Source: Geminocystis herdmanii PCC 6308
Lineage (GTDB): Bacteria > Cyanobacteriota > Cyanobacteriia > Cyanobacteriales > Cyanobacteriaceae
Direction: 5' to 3'
DNA length: 64,000 nucleotides
NCBI RefSeq assembly: GCF_000332235.1
Contig: NZ_CM001775.1
Coordinates: 3,830,272-3,894,271, forward strand
The position numbers and the translations under genes are program-made. This document shows positions 1 to 8,119 of this stretch, piece by piece (positions within the stretch are counted from its first letter, which is position 1; each line of letters begins with the position of its first letter). Below the pieces are notes generated by a model that saw only the letters and a list, made by a program, of their open reading frames with translations, ran no database searches and had not been told where the DNA came from.

Positions 1-229
1 CATCCGTTACCCTTGCTACCATTAAAGGGGTTAATTCTAAAAATTGATTCAAATTATTAAAACTACGGAGGGCAAAACTTAAAGAACTAAGTAAATTTTG
101 GATTTTATTTTGTTCTTTTTGTAAACTCGCTACTAATTCTTTCAATACTAAAATAGGGGTATAATCTTCCCCGGCTAAATCATCATTAATGTTTTCTGAA
201 TTGACGGAATTATAGTTAAAAATAGACAC
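1..229 (-). CDS. N-terminus of a SpoIIE/PP2C-type regulator (partial)
   Basis: The reverse strand is open from a GTG at 229 to the window edge, encoding 76 codons. The peptide contains a coiled stretch (ELVASLQKEQNKIQNLL) followed by ALRSFNNLNQFLEL and LMVARVTD. This resembles, from memory, the segment just before the GAF-like region of cyanobacterial Slr2031/RsbU-like PP2C phosphatases. An in-frame TAA precedes the GTG, so the start is constrained. A GGAG lies about 17 nt upstream, rather far for a ribosome site. The catalytic part is outside the window, so the family call is tentative. Confidence 0.5.
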   Translation of the reverse strand, partial: MSIFNYNSVNSENINDDLAGEDYTPILVLKELVASLQKEQNKIQNLLSSLSFALRSFNNLNQFLELTPLMVARVTD

Positions 230-453
230 AGAAATATTTAAACAACTCCCAAAAATTTAGTAACTAATTATCAAATACACACTTTAAAATATATAATCAA
301 AAATTCTTAATTTTAAGTACTTTACTCTGATCGATCGAATCAATGTCATGGTTAATTCGATCGACGATTAAGAAAGTATATCAACTATTTTTCAAATGTC
401 AAGCACAAATTAGCAATTTCTTACTCCTTACTTCTTACTCCTTACTTCGTTAA
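230..453. other. Intergenic region between partial regulator and gene remnant
   Basis: AT-rich spacer that must hold the promoter of the leftward partial gene. It contains two CGATCG palindromes around 330-366 and a short degenerate tandem of 'ttactcc' near 420-445. No open frame or RNA gene is visible. Confidence 0.5.
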
Positions 454-600
454 TTATTGCCCGACTTGAAAAACTTGCTCGGCGGTTAAACTTAACTCAG
501 GAAATAAGCAAGATTTGATGACATCTTGAGCTTGACATAAATTTAAAGTATATTCCCTATCTTCCCAATTTTTTAATGTAAAGGAATTAATCTTCCCCTC
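454..600 (-). pseudogene. C-terminal gene remnant, possibly Uma2 family
   Basis: An open stretch of 48 codons ends in TAA at 454-456. It has no start codon and is preceded directly by an in-frame stop at 601-603. The peptide ends SCLFPELSLTAEQVFQVGQ, which resembles the C-terminal strand and helix of Uma2-family (PD-(D/E)XK-like) proteins. A real Uma2 gene lies at 21471. Reading: the tail of a decayed gene. Family assignment is weak. Confidence 0.35.
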
Positions 601-620
601 TTAGTGTCTTCAAAGTTTTC

Positions 621-2057
621 CTATTTTTTTTCAACTCCTAACTCTTTAATGTTACTTAAAACAACTTCTGGCATTATATCTTGACCTAACATCCCTCCGG
701 GGGTATGATGTTCATAAATTTCCGATACAGGTAAATTTTTCAAAGAATTGTGCATTTGAGGGTCTTCATTAGGTAATAATTTTAGCAGTGGTAAGGGTAG
801 TAAACTCGATAAATTGGTGATAAGTAGCAATAACCAAAGATGCTCAAAATTAGTCTCAGTTACTCCTAACCAATGAGTTAGTAAAGCGCCCAATTCATGA
901 GACAATAACCCTGCTAAATTCCAGATGGACATTAAAAGGGCGAAAAAACTCGCTTCGATACCTTCAGGACAAAGACGAGCAGACAAAACCAATACAGGCA
1001 TAAAGGCAATTTGTCCCATTACCGTTAACACAAGGCTATCTCCTAAGCTAAACCAGTGATCATCAATGCCTAAAGTACGATTAAAATGAGTAACTAAGAT
1101 TAAACTTGTCATGCCCAATAGGGAAGATAACACCACACTCCACCCTAACATGACACGGAAGGAAATTTGTTTGAGCCAATTTTGATAACATAATATCCCA
1201 ATAAGAGAGGCTAAACTGGTAATCAGTCTAACTCTGCCTAAAAATTCGGGGGTGAATCCTAATTCATTGGTAGAGAAGAAGAAAAAGGCAGAATCGGCAC
1301 TAGGTGTACCTTGCCAAAGAGCGATAAAGATAACTGGTGCTAAAATGGATTTTTGGGTAATGGTTTGCCATAATTGCTTAATTTGTCCTTGAAAAGGGTT
1401 AGATATGGTTTCTTTTTCTACAGGTTTTTCGATAATTAATCCTGCGATACCTACGACTAATAAGGGGAAACAAGCGGTAATTAGAAAGACGATATTGTTA
1501 CTAAATTGCTGTAATAATGCACCACTGAAATAGGCTGTAATTAAGCCACCTAAAGCGGAACTTCCCCATGTAAGAGATTGTAGAGAGCCAGATTTAACTA
1601 AGGATTCATTTTTTGCCCTTTCTACTACCACAGAATCCACAATTACGTCACTCATGGCAACGGAGAGGGAGGTAAATAAGATGGCAATAGTTGCACCCCA
1701 AGCATTATGTACGATCGTACCTAAACTTAACCATGCCATCGAACCTAAAATACCAGAAAGAATTAAATAACTGCGACGGCGATAACCAAAAAGGGGTTTT
1801 CCATCACTTAAAAAACCGATAATGGGCTTCGTCACCCAAGGAATAGCGGCTACTCCCATTAAAGCGGAAACTTGAGCGGGGGATAACATTAAGTCATCTT
1901 TAAGGAAAAAACTGACGGCAAGTCTAGCTAATCCTAAAATACCCTGTACAAAATATACCGTTAGGATGGCAAATAATTCGGGGGTGAGTTTATTCCCGAA
2001 TAACAAGTTATTTTCTATATATTGCTTAATTTTTAGTTGATAAATATTGATAAACAT
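621..2057 (-). CDS. BT1-family folate/biopterin transporter (MFS)
   Basis: A 478-aa hydrophobic protein with about 12 membrane segments. The N-terminal part (LTPELFAILTVYFVQGILGLARLAV, residues 24-48) and the WVTKPIIGFLSDG loop with a following GYRRRSYL are typical of the BT1 folate-biopterin transporter family. The cyanobacterial member Slr0642 of Synechocystis has been shown to carry folates. Length matches the family. The C-terminal 40 residues are hydrophilic and probably cytoplasmic. Transcribed alone; the next upstream gene, queC, is on the same strand about 200 bp away, separated by a decayed fragment. Substrate is inferred from the family. Confidence 0.85.
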   Translation of the reverse strand: MFINIYQLKIKQYIENNLLFGNKLTPELFAILTVYFVQGILGLARLAVSFFLKDDLMLSPAQVSALMGVAAIPWVTKPIIGFLSDGKPLFGYRRRSYLILSGILGSMAWLSLGTIVHNAWGATIAILFTSLSVAMSDVIVDSVVVERAKNESLVKSGSLQSLTWGSSALGGLITAYFSGALLQQFSNNIVFLITACFPLLVVGIAGLIIEKPVEKETISNPFQGQIKQLWQTITQKSILAPVIFIALWQGTPSADSAFFFFSTNELGFTPEFLGRVRLITSLASLIGILCYQNWLKQISFRVMLGWSVVLSSLLGMTSLILVTHFNRTLGIDDHWFSLGDSLVLTVMGQIAFMPVLVLSARLCPEGIEASFFALLMSIWNLAGLLSHELGALLTHWLGVTETNFEHLWLLLLITNLSSLLPLPLLKLLPNEDPQMHNSLKNLPVSEIYEHHTPGGMLGQDIMPEVVLSNIKELGVEKK

Positions 2058-2120
2058 TAACTATCTTTAAGTTTTATTACTTAGTTTATCTATATTAGCG
2101 TGAGTTTTGATCGATCGTTC

Positions 2121-2186
2121 TCTATTGCTCAACTAGAATCATTAGGAGAAGCTGGACTTTCAAGGCATTTCCGACTTAGAAAATGG
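2121..2186 (+). pseudogene. Remnant of a DUF4351 domain
   Basis: Between the transporter and queC one frame reads SIAQLESLGEAGLSRHFRL. The first eleven residues match the consensus of the DUF4351 C-terminal domain (LEqLEaLGEALLDF), common in cyanobacterial Rpn/PD-(D/E)XK proteins. After GEA the match is lost, and there is no start codon or upstream domain. Interpreted as a decayed fragment of a mobile-nuclease gene. Confidence 0.45.
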
Positions 2187-2254
2187 GGTTCATTAGTACT
2201 ATAACAATTAATCTAAATGAAATTCGATCGAACTTTTCCCCAAGCCTTAATTAA

Positions 2255-2920
2255 TCAGTTATTAAGTGTTTCAATACCTAACTTGAGTAAAGCATCATTA
2301 CGAATACGACAGGAATCACAGACTCCGCAAGGTAGTTCTCCTCCTTGATAGCACGACCAAGTTTCATCGATCGGTACATTTAGTTCGAGGGCTTTTTTCA
2401 GAATTTCTACCTTAGACATGGTGACTAAAGGAGCAATTAATTGAGGTGCTTTTCCTTCAACACCAACTTTAGAGGAGAGATTGGCTAATTGTTGAAAAAC
2501 CTGTAAATATTCGGGGCGACAATCAGGATAACCAGAATAATCAATGGCATTAATGCCTAAATAAATAGCTTCTGCTTGGGTTGCTTCTGCCAGAGAAAGG
2601 GCGATGGCAATAAAAACGGTGTTTCTCCCCGGCACATAAGTAGAGGGAATGACATCAGATTTAACGCCTTCTTGGGGAATAGATAAATTGTTGTCAGTAA
2701 GGGAAGAACCTCCCCAGAGAGAAAGGTTTACATCGATGATATGATGTTGGGAGATGCCTAATTTGGGGGCTAATTTTTGAGCTACTTCCAATTCTTTGGC
2801 GTGTTTTTGTCCGTAGCGGAATGACAGGGCGATGGTTTCATAACCTTGTGTAAGGGCGATGGCGGCACTGGTGGCGGAATCTAAACCTCCTGAAAATAAA
2901 ACAATAGCTTTTTTTGACAT
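2255..2920 (-). CDS. queC: 7-cyano-7-deazaguanine (preQ0) synthase QueC
   Basis: A 221-aa enzyme that converts 7-carboxy-7-deazaguanine to preQ0 with ATP and ammonia in queuosine biosynthesis. The ATP-pyrophosphatase P-loop [10 protein letters not shown] is at residues 9-18. Four zinc-binding cysteines lie near the C-terminus in [15 protein letters not shown]. The start is placed at ATG 2918-2920 ([12 protein letters not shown]); an upstream in-frame ATG at 2995 would add 25 unconserved residues. Divergent from the zinc sensor gene, with 141 bp between starts. No other queuosine gene is in the window. Confidence 0.93.
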   Translation of the reverse strand: MSKKAIVLFSGGLDSATSAAIALTQGYETIALSFRYGQKHAKELEVAQKLAPKLGISQHHIIDVNLSLWGGSSLTDNNLSIPQEGVKSDVIPSTYVPGRNTVFIAIALSLAEATQAEAIYLGINAIDYSGYPDCRPEYLQVFQQLANLSSKVGVEGKAPQLIAPLVTMSKVEILKKALELNVPIDETWSCYQGGELPCGVCDSCRIRNDALLKLGIETLNN

Positions 2921-3061
2921 AATAAATTTGTTAAGAATAGTTATGATATAGTGATAATATTCTTTGCGTCTTTGCGTCATGAGCGTGAAATTCATAAGGC
3001 ACTAACTGAACAACAGGGAATCATAATTATATCAATTATTAATCGACCTAATCAGCTAAAT

Positions 3062-3445
3062 ATGAATATATCTTATCTCGAAGAAAAAACGAAATTAATT
3101 CCTTGTACTCCTCATAATATTGAAAGTGAATTAATCGAGACTTTTAAGGCACAAATATTAAGTAACGATAAGGCGCAAAGAATGGCGGAATTTTTTAGTT
3201 TATTAGGGGATTCTAACCGTTTAAGAATTTTATCGGTATTAGCGCAACAGGAGTTGTGTGTGTGTGATTTAGCGGCTACTTTAGATATGAGTGAGTCGGC
3301 GGTATCTCATCAATTAAGGACATTAAAAGTCATGCGTTTAGTTGCCTATCAAAAAAGAGGTAGAAAGGTTTTTTATCGACTTTTAGATCATCATGTTTTA
3401 GAATTATATCGATCGGTCGCTGAACATTTAGAGGAAACGGATTAG
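3062..3445 (+). CDS. ziaR: ArsR/SmtB-family zinc-sensing repressor (ZiaR-like)
   Basis: A 127-aa winged-helix metalloregulator. It carries the alpha-3 CVC motif (ELCVCDLAATL), the recognition helix SESAVSHQLRTL, and alpha-5 metal ligands in DHHVLELYRSVAEHLEETD. All match Synechocystis ZiaR and Synechococcus SmtB. An N-terminal Cys/His pair (LIPCTPH) matches the extra ZiaR ligand region. Start chosen at ATG 3062 by homology; an upstream ATG at 2951 would add 37 unlike residues. The usual partner, a ziaA zinc-efflux ATPase, is not adjacent; instead queC is divergent. No clear 12-2-12 SmtB operator was found by eye. Confidence 0.85.
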   Translation: MNISYLEEKTKLIPCTPHNIESELIETFKAQILSNDKAQRMAEFFSLLGDSNRLRILSVLAQQELCVCDLAATLDMSESAVSHQLRTLKVMRLVAYQKRGRKVFYRLLDHHVLELYRSVAEHLEETD

Positions 3446-3461
3446 GTTCGATCGATCGAAC
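3446..3461. repeat. 16-bp palindrome GTTCGATCGATCGAAC between convergent genes
   Basis: A perfect palindrome directly after the stop codon of the ziaR-like gene and four bases before the stop of the convergent epimerase gene. It could act as a bidirectional stem-loop. It is also an extended form of the CGATCG palindrome that is frequent across the window. Confidence 0.5.
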
Positions 3462-3464
3462 TCA

Positions 3465-4436
3465 TTAACTTAGCTGATAATAGTCACGATACCAATTAAC
3501 AAACTTTTCGACTCCTGTTTCAATGGGAGTTTTTGGGCTAAAACCCACATCGGCAATTAAATCATCCACATCAGCATAGGTAGTTAAAACATCTCCCGGT
3601 TGCATGGGTAAAAATTCTTTGACGGCAGTTTTTCCTAAAGTTTTTTCGAGGACTTCAATTAGATGCAATAATTCCACAGGTTGATTATTGCCGATATTAT
3701 ATAGTTTATGGGGAGGAACTCCTGACGGTATTTTATCCATTACTTTTTCGATACCTAAAACAATATCGTCAATGTAGGTAAAATCTCGTTGCATTTTGCC
3801 GTAATTGAAAACAGGGATCGATTTTTCTGCTAATATCGCTTTAGTAAACAAAAATAATGCCATATCAGGTCTTCCCCAAGGGCCATAAACCGTGAAAAAG
3901 CGTAAACCAGTACTAGGAATATTATAAAGATGACTGTAGGTGTAAGCCATGAGTTCATTTGCTCTTTTTGTGGCTGCATATAAACTTACAGGTCGATCGA
4001 CGGGGTCTTCTGTACTAAAAGGTATTTTTGTATTCATACCATAAACGGAACTAGAGGAGGCATAAACCAGATGTTTAACGGGATAATGACGACAACCTTC
4101 GAGAATATTCAAAAATCCTACTACATTACTATCAGCGTAAACATGGGGATTTTCAAGGGAATAACGCACTCCTGCTTGAGCGGCAAGGTTAACGACTAGA
4201 TCAAATTTTTCTTGCTCAAAAAGGCGATTAATGGCAGTTCGATCGTGCAGATTCATGAAGTGAAAGTGAAAGTTATCAAATTGCTCTAATTCTTGAAGAC
4301 GAGCTTTCTTGAGAGAGACTTCATAATAGTCATTAAGATTATCAATGCCAATGACTTGATGATTTTGCTTTACTAGAGATAGGGATAAATGAAAACCAAT
4401 AAAACCTGCCGCACCCGTTACTAAAATTTTATTCAT
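3465..4436 (-). CDS. NAD-dependent epimerase, UDP-glucuronate 4-epimerase-like
   Basis: A 323-aa extended short-chain dehydrogenase. The Rossmann motif GAAGFIG is at residues 8-14. NLAAQAGVRYSLENP and the active-site YAATK with upstream SSSSVYG are typical of UDP-glucuronate/UDP-galacturonate 4-epimerases (CapI/LpsL type), as is GLRFFTVYGPWGRPDMA. It should interconvert UDP-GlcA and UDP-GalA for surface polysaccharide. Monocistronic and convergent with the zinc sensor. Exact sugar is inferred from the family. Confidence 0.8.
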   Translation of the reverse strand: MNKILVTGAAGFIGFHLSLSLVKQNHQVIGIDNLNDYYEVSLKKARLQELEQFDNFHFHFMNLHDRTAINRLFEQEKFDLVVNLAAQAGVRYSLENPHVYADSNVVGFLNILEGCRHYPVKHLVYASSSSVYGMNTKIPFSTEDPVDRPVSLYAATKRANELMAYTYSHLYNIPSTGLRFFTVYGPWGRPDMALFLFTKAILAEKSIPVFNYGKMQRDFTYIDDIVLGIEKVMDKIPSGVPPHKLYNIGNNQPVELLHLIEVLEKTLGKTAVKEFLPMQPGDVLTTYADVDDLIADVGFSPKTPIETGVEKFVNWYRDYYQLS

Positions 4437-4647
4437 AAGGAATATTAATTGAGAATAGTTCTAATGTAACTACTTGCTAAAAAAAACTAATTTTCAGCAC
4501 TTTAGCATAACCTGAGTTGAATGTGAAAATCCTAAAACTTGTAACCTCAACGGTACAAAATATTTTTGCTCTTAACCTAATTTTGATTGTGTGATTGACC
4601 ATTAACCAATAAACTTTCTAATAAAAGCAATTTCACAAAATAAATTT

Positions 4648-5937
4648 ATGAAAAAAGTACTCGGAATTATTTTAGGCGGTGGCGCTGGTACACGATTATA
4701 TCCTCTCACAAAGTTACGGGCAAAACCAGCAGTACCTTTAGCGGGAAAATATCGTTTAATTGATATTCCTATTAGTAACTGTATTAATTCCGAAATATTA
4801 AAAATTTATGTTTTAACTCAATTTAATTCGGCTTCTTTGAATCGTCATATCAGTCGTGCTTATAATTTTTCAGGGTTTAGCGATGGTTTTGTGGAAGTAT
4901 TAGCTGCCCAACAAACTAAAGAAAATCCAGAGTGGTTTCAAGGTACTGCGGATGCTGTACGTCAATATTTATGGCTGTTTCAAGAGTGGGATATTGATGA
5001 ATATATTATCCTGTCGGGAGATCATCTCTATCGTATGGATTATACGAAATTTGTGGAACATCACCGCAAAACGGGTGCAGATATTACTTTATCTGTTGTA
5101 CCCATTGACGAAAAAAGAGCTTCTGCTTTTGGGTTAATGAAAATTGATGATACTGGACGCATTATCGATTTTAGCGAAAAACCTGAAGGGGATGAGTTGA
5201 AAAAAATGGCGGTGGATACTTCTATTTTAGGTTTGAGTCCCGATAAAGCTCAAGAAAGCCCTTATATTGCTTCTATGGGTATTTATGTGTTTAAAAAAGA
5301 AGTTTTAGAAAAACTTTTACAAGACAACCCCAGTCAAACAGATTTCGGTAAGGAAATTATCCCTGCGGCGGCTCAAGATTATCGAGTACAAGCCTATTTA
5401 TATAAAGGTTACTGGGAAGACATCGGTACGATCGAGGCATTTTATGAGGCAAATTTAGCCTTAACCAACCAACCAAGACCAGATTTTAGTTTCTATGATG
5501 AAAAAGCTCCTATTTACACCCGTTCTCGTTATCTTCCTCCCACTAAGTTATTAAATTCTCAAGTAACTCAATCGATTATCGGGGAAGGTTGCATTATTAA
5601 AGAATGTCGTATTAATCATTGTGTTTTAGGTGTAAGAACGAGAATTGAGTCAAATTGTATCGTAGAAGATAGCTTATTAATGGGTGCAGACTTTTATGAA
5701 TCTGGTGCTATCAGACAGAGTAAAATAGATCAAGGAGGTATCCCCGTAGGAATTGGCTCTGATTCTACCATCAGACGTGCGATCGTTGATAAAAATGCCC
5801 GAATTGGTAAAAACGTCATTATCACCAATAAAGACAGAGTCGAAGAAGCTAATCGAGAAGACGAAGGATTCTTAATTCGCAGTGGTATTGTAGTAGTTAT
5901 CAAAAATGCTACGATCTCAGATAATACTGTTATTTAA
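4648..5937 (+). CDS. glgC: Glucose-1-phosphate adenylyltransferase (ADP-glucose pyrophosphorylase)
   Basis: A 429-aa enzyme making ADP-glucose, the committed step of glycogen synthesis. The nucleotidyltransferase motif [22 protein letters not shown] lies at about residues 10-31, the catalytic HLYRMDY at about 126-132, and FSEKPEG around 175-181 in the sugar-phosphate site. The C-terminal left-handed beta-helix and [12 protein letters not shown] end fit the 3-phosphoglycerate-activated cyanobacterial/plant small-subunit type. The branching enzyme glgB is at 33.2 kb. It has its own promoter region of about 210 bp upstream. Confidence 0.97.
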   Translation: MKKVLGIILGGGAGTRLYPLTKLRAKPAVPLAGKYRLIDIPISNCINSEILKIYVLTQFNSASLNRHISRAYNFSGFSDGFVEVLAAQQTKENPEWFQGTADAVRQYLWLFQEWDIDEYIILSGDHLYRMDYTKFVEHHRKTGADITLSVVPIDEKRASAFGLMKIDDTGRIIDFSEKPEGDELKKMAVDTSILGLSPDKAQESPYIASMGIYVFKKEVLEKLLQDNPSQTDFGKEIIPAAAQDYRVQAYLYKGYWEDIGTIEAFYEANLALTNQPRPDFSFYDEKAPIYTRSRYLPPTKLLNSQVTQSIIGEGCIIKECRINHCVLGVRTRIESNCIVEDSLLMGADFYESGAIRQSKIDQGGIPVGIGSDSTIRRAIVDKNARIGKNVIITNKDRVEEANREDEGFLIRSGIVVVIKNATISDNTVI

Positions 5938-5973
5938 TGGATAGTTGAGAATGGATAATGAAAGATGTTACAA

Positions 5974-6003
5974 TTCTCCATTCTCCATTCTCCATTCTCC
6001 ATT
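5974..6003. repeat. Heptanucleotide tandem repeat (tctccat)n
   Basis: About four copies of a 7-bp unit between glgC and hemE. It is one of roughly a dozen heptamer arrays in the window. Confidence 0.85.
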
Positions 6004-6097
6004 CATTAGAGTTGTTCACACATCGTTACATTCTTTGGAGAGTGTAAAGGTGTAATGATATGCTGAAAAATGCACTAAAAAGAAAAATTTATATAAA

Positions 6098-7135
6098 ATG
6101 AGCGAATTGCCTTGTCTATTACGGGTTGCCCGTGGTGAAATCCTCGATCGTCCTCCAGTATGGATGATGCGTCAGGCTGGACGTTATATGAAAGTATATC
6201 GTGATTTAAGAGATAAACACCCCGGATTTAGGGAACGATCGGAAAATCCCGATTTAGCCATCGAAATCTCTCTCCAACCTTGGCGCGCGTTTCAACCGGA
6301 TGGGGTAATTATGTTTTCTGATATTTTAACACCGTTACCCGGTATGGGTATTCCTTTTGATATTATCGAAAGTAAAGGCCCTATTATTGATCCTCCTATT
6401 CGTAGTTTAGAACAAGTGGAAAAATTACGTCCTCTTGATCCTGAAGAATCTTTACCTTTTATTAAAACTATTCTTAATACTTTACGATCGGAAGTTGGCA
6501 ATAAATCAACGGTTTTAGGATTTGTGGGCGCACCTTGGACTTTAGCCGCCTATGCCATTGAGGGTAAAAGCTCGAAAAACTATGCTGTCATTAAAAGTAT
6601 GGCATTTTCTGAACCTGATATTCTCCATAAATTCTTAGGTAAAGTAGCAGATTCGATCGCCACCTATGTGCGTTACCAGATTGATTGTGGTGCGCAAGTT
6701 GTCCAAATGTTCGATTCTTGGGCAGGAGAATTAAGCCCTCAAGATTATGAAACCTTCGCTTTACCCTATCAAAAACGAGTAGTAGAGCAAGTGAAAGCCA
6801 CCCATCCCGATACCCCATTGATTTTATATATTAGTGGTAGTGCAGGGGTTTTAGAAAGAATGGGACAGTCTGGCGTGGATATTATCAGCGTTGATTGGAC
6901 TGTGGATATGGCAGAAGCAAGACAAAGACTCGGATCACAAATGAAAGTGCAAGGCAACATCGATCCCGGGGTGTTATTTGGTTCACCCGAATTTATTAAA
7001 CAAAGAATCCATGATACCGTGAATAAAGCCGGTAAAGGTGGACACATTTTAAATCTTGGTCATGGGGTATTAGTGGGTACACCCGAAGAAAATGTAAGGG
7101 TTTTCTTTGAAACCGCAAAACAAGTGAGATATTAA
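6098..7135 (+). CDS. hemE: Uroporphyrinogen decarboxylase
   Basis: A 345-aa enzyme that decarboxylates the four acetate side chains of uroporphyrinogen III to give coproporphyrinogen III in haem and chlorophyll synthesis. The signature [12 protein letters not shown] (about residues 20-31) contains the substrate-binding arginine. [28 protein letters not shown] and the C-terminal [14 protein letters not shown] are all present. Full length for the family. A hairpin about 24 nt downstream is a likely terminator. Confidence 0.97.
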   Translation: MSELPCLLRVARGEILDRPPVWMMRQAGRYMKVYRDLRDKHPGFRERSENPDLAIEISLQPWRAFQPDGVIMFSDILTPLPGMGIPFDIIESKGPIIDPPIRSLEQVEKLRPLDPEESLPFIKTILNTLRSEVGNKSTVLGFVGAPWTLAAYAIEGKSSKNYAVIKSMAFSEPDILHKFLGKVADSIATYVRYQIDCGAQVVQMFDSWAGELSPQDYETFALPYQKRVVEQVKATHPDTPLILYISGSAGVLERMGQSGVDIISVDWTVDMAEARQRLGSQMKVQGNIDPGVLFGSPEFIKQRIHDTVNKAGKGGHILNLGHGVLVGTPEENVRVFFETAKQVRY

Positions 7136-7158
7136 ACTAATAAGCGGTTTCAAGAAGG

Positions 7159-7179
7159 GGGTTGAACAATGTTCAACCC
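7159..7179 (+). terminator. Hairpin downstream of hemE
   Basis: Perfect 9-bp stem GGGTTGAAC / GTTCAACCC with a 3-nt loop, 24 nt after the hemE stop. The nearest T-run is about 14 nt beyond the stem. The stem sequence is shared in part with other hairpins in the window, so it may be a repeat acting as a terminator. Confidence 0.5.
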
Positions 7180-7236
7180 TAATTACTGTGCATTTTTTAC
7201 TTGAATTAAGGGCTTTTTTAAATCAAATAATATTAA

Positions 7237-7629
7237 CTAATTATCAGAAAGTAAATCATTAACTTTTTGTTTTAAAGTGGGTAAATTATTTTCAATTACT
7301 AACCAAACTCTGTGTATATTTACAAGCTGATAATCGTGAATTAAAACATCTCTAAAACCAGCTATTTCTCGCCACTTTATTTCTGGGTTATTATCTCTTA
7401 ATTCTTTTGATAATCTTTTCGTTGCTTCTCCAATAATTTCAAAATTACGAATGACAGCATCTTGAATAATTGAACTTTTCTCAAAGGTTGCTTTTCCTTC
7501 AATAGTATAAGATTCTATTTTTTCTATACATTCTTTTATATGAGTTATACTTGGCGAGGGTATAACTTGAGTTTGGTGAAGGTAGGCAAAAGGCAAGTAG
7601 GCAAAAGGCAACTGTACATTTTGCAACAT
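7237..7629 (-). CDS. hepT: HepT-like HEPN toxin, N-terminus altered by a repeat
   Basis: A 130-aa DUF86/HEPN ribonuclease-toxin homologue. The RX4HXY catalytic motif is visible as RDVLIHDY at about residues 92-99, and [13 protein letters not shown] is typical of the family. It lies 42 bp downstream of its cognate nucleotidyltransferase gene, in the order mntA-hepT. Residues 7-17 ([11 protein letters not shown]) are encoded by a short direct repeat that also occurs between 63.69 and 63.73 kb. The normal HepT start is therefore displaced, and the authentic N-terminus may begin near [13 protein letters not shown]. Function probably retained, but untested. Confidence 0.8.
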   Translation of the reverse strand: MLQNVQLPFAYLPFAYLHQTQVIPSPSITHIKECIEKIESYTIEGKATFEKSSIIQDAVIRNFEIIGEATKRLSKELRDNNPEIKWREIAGFRDVLIHDYQLVNIHRVWLVIENNLPTLKQKVNDLLSDN

Positions 7630-7671
7630 CAGATTATAACCTTGATGAGTATAAATAAAGTTTATCTTCTT

Positions 7672-7962
7672 TCATAATCTTATGGCTGATTCTAATATTT
7701 CTTTTTTAATCATTGAGTGAAGACAATTTTCTTCTACAATATCCACTGAATAACCTAATAAATCTTCTAAGGATTGTTTAAATTCTATTAACTCTAATAA
7801 ACTACATTCATCGGGTAATTTTACTAAAAAATCTATATCACTATCGGAATGAAAATTTTTCTTTGCTACTGAACCAAAAACTCTAATATTTTCGGCTTTA
7901 TATCTTAAAGCGATCGCTTTAATTTCTTGTTGTTTTGCTATAACAATTTGCGATTGATTCAT
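7672..7962 (-). CDS. mntA: MntA-like minimal nucleotidyltransferase antitoxin
   Basis: A 96-aa protein with the GSX10DXD nucleotidyltransferase signature (GSVAKKNFHSDSDID, about residues 31-45). In studied HEPN/MNT modules this protein neutralises HepT by AMPylating the tyrosine of RX4HXY. It forms an operon with the downstream HepT-like gene. Size and the N-terminal helix (QEIKAIALRYKAENIRVFG) match the family. Confidence 0.85.
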   Translation of the reverse strand: MNQSQIVIAKQQEIKAIALRYKAENIRVFGSVAKKNFHSDSDIDFLVKLPDECSLLELIEFKQSLEDLLGYSVDIVEENCLHSMIKKEILESAIRL

Positions 7963-8119
7963 CGTAATTTTTCGAGTTTTATTTTATTAAAACTTTTTAA
8001 GTTGTATTGTAATCATCATAACTAGCCATTGACAATATTTGCGTATTGTTAACACATTAAAAGACGTTTTAAAACAGTAAGTATCTCATAAGGAATTTAT
8101 TACATAAATTAAAGATACT

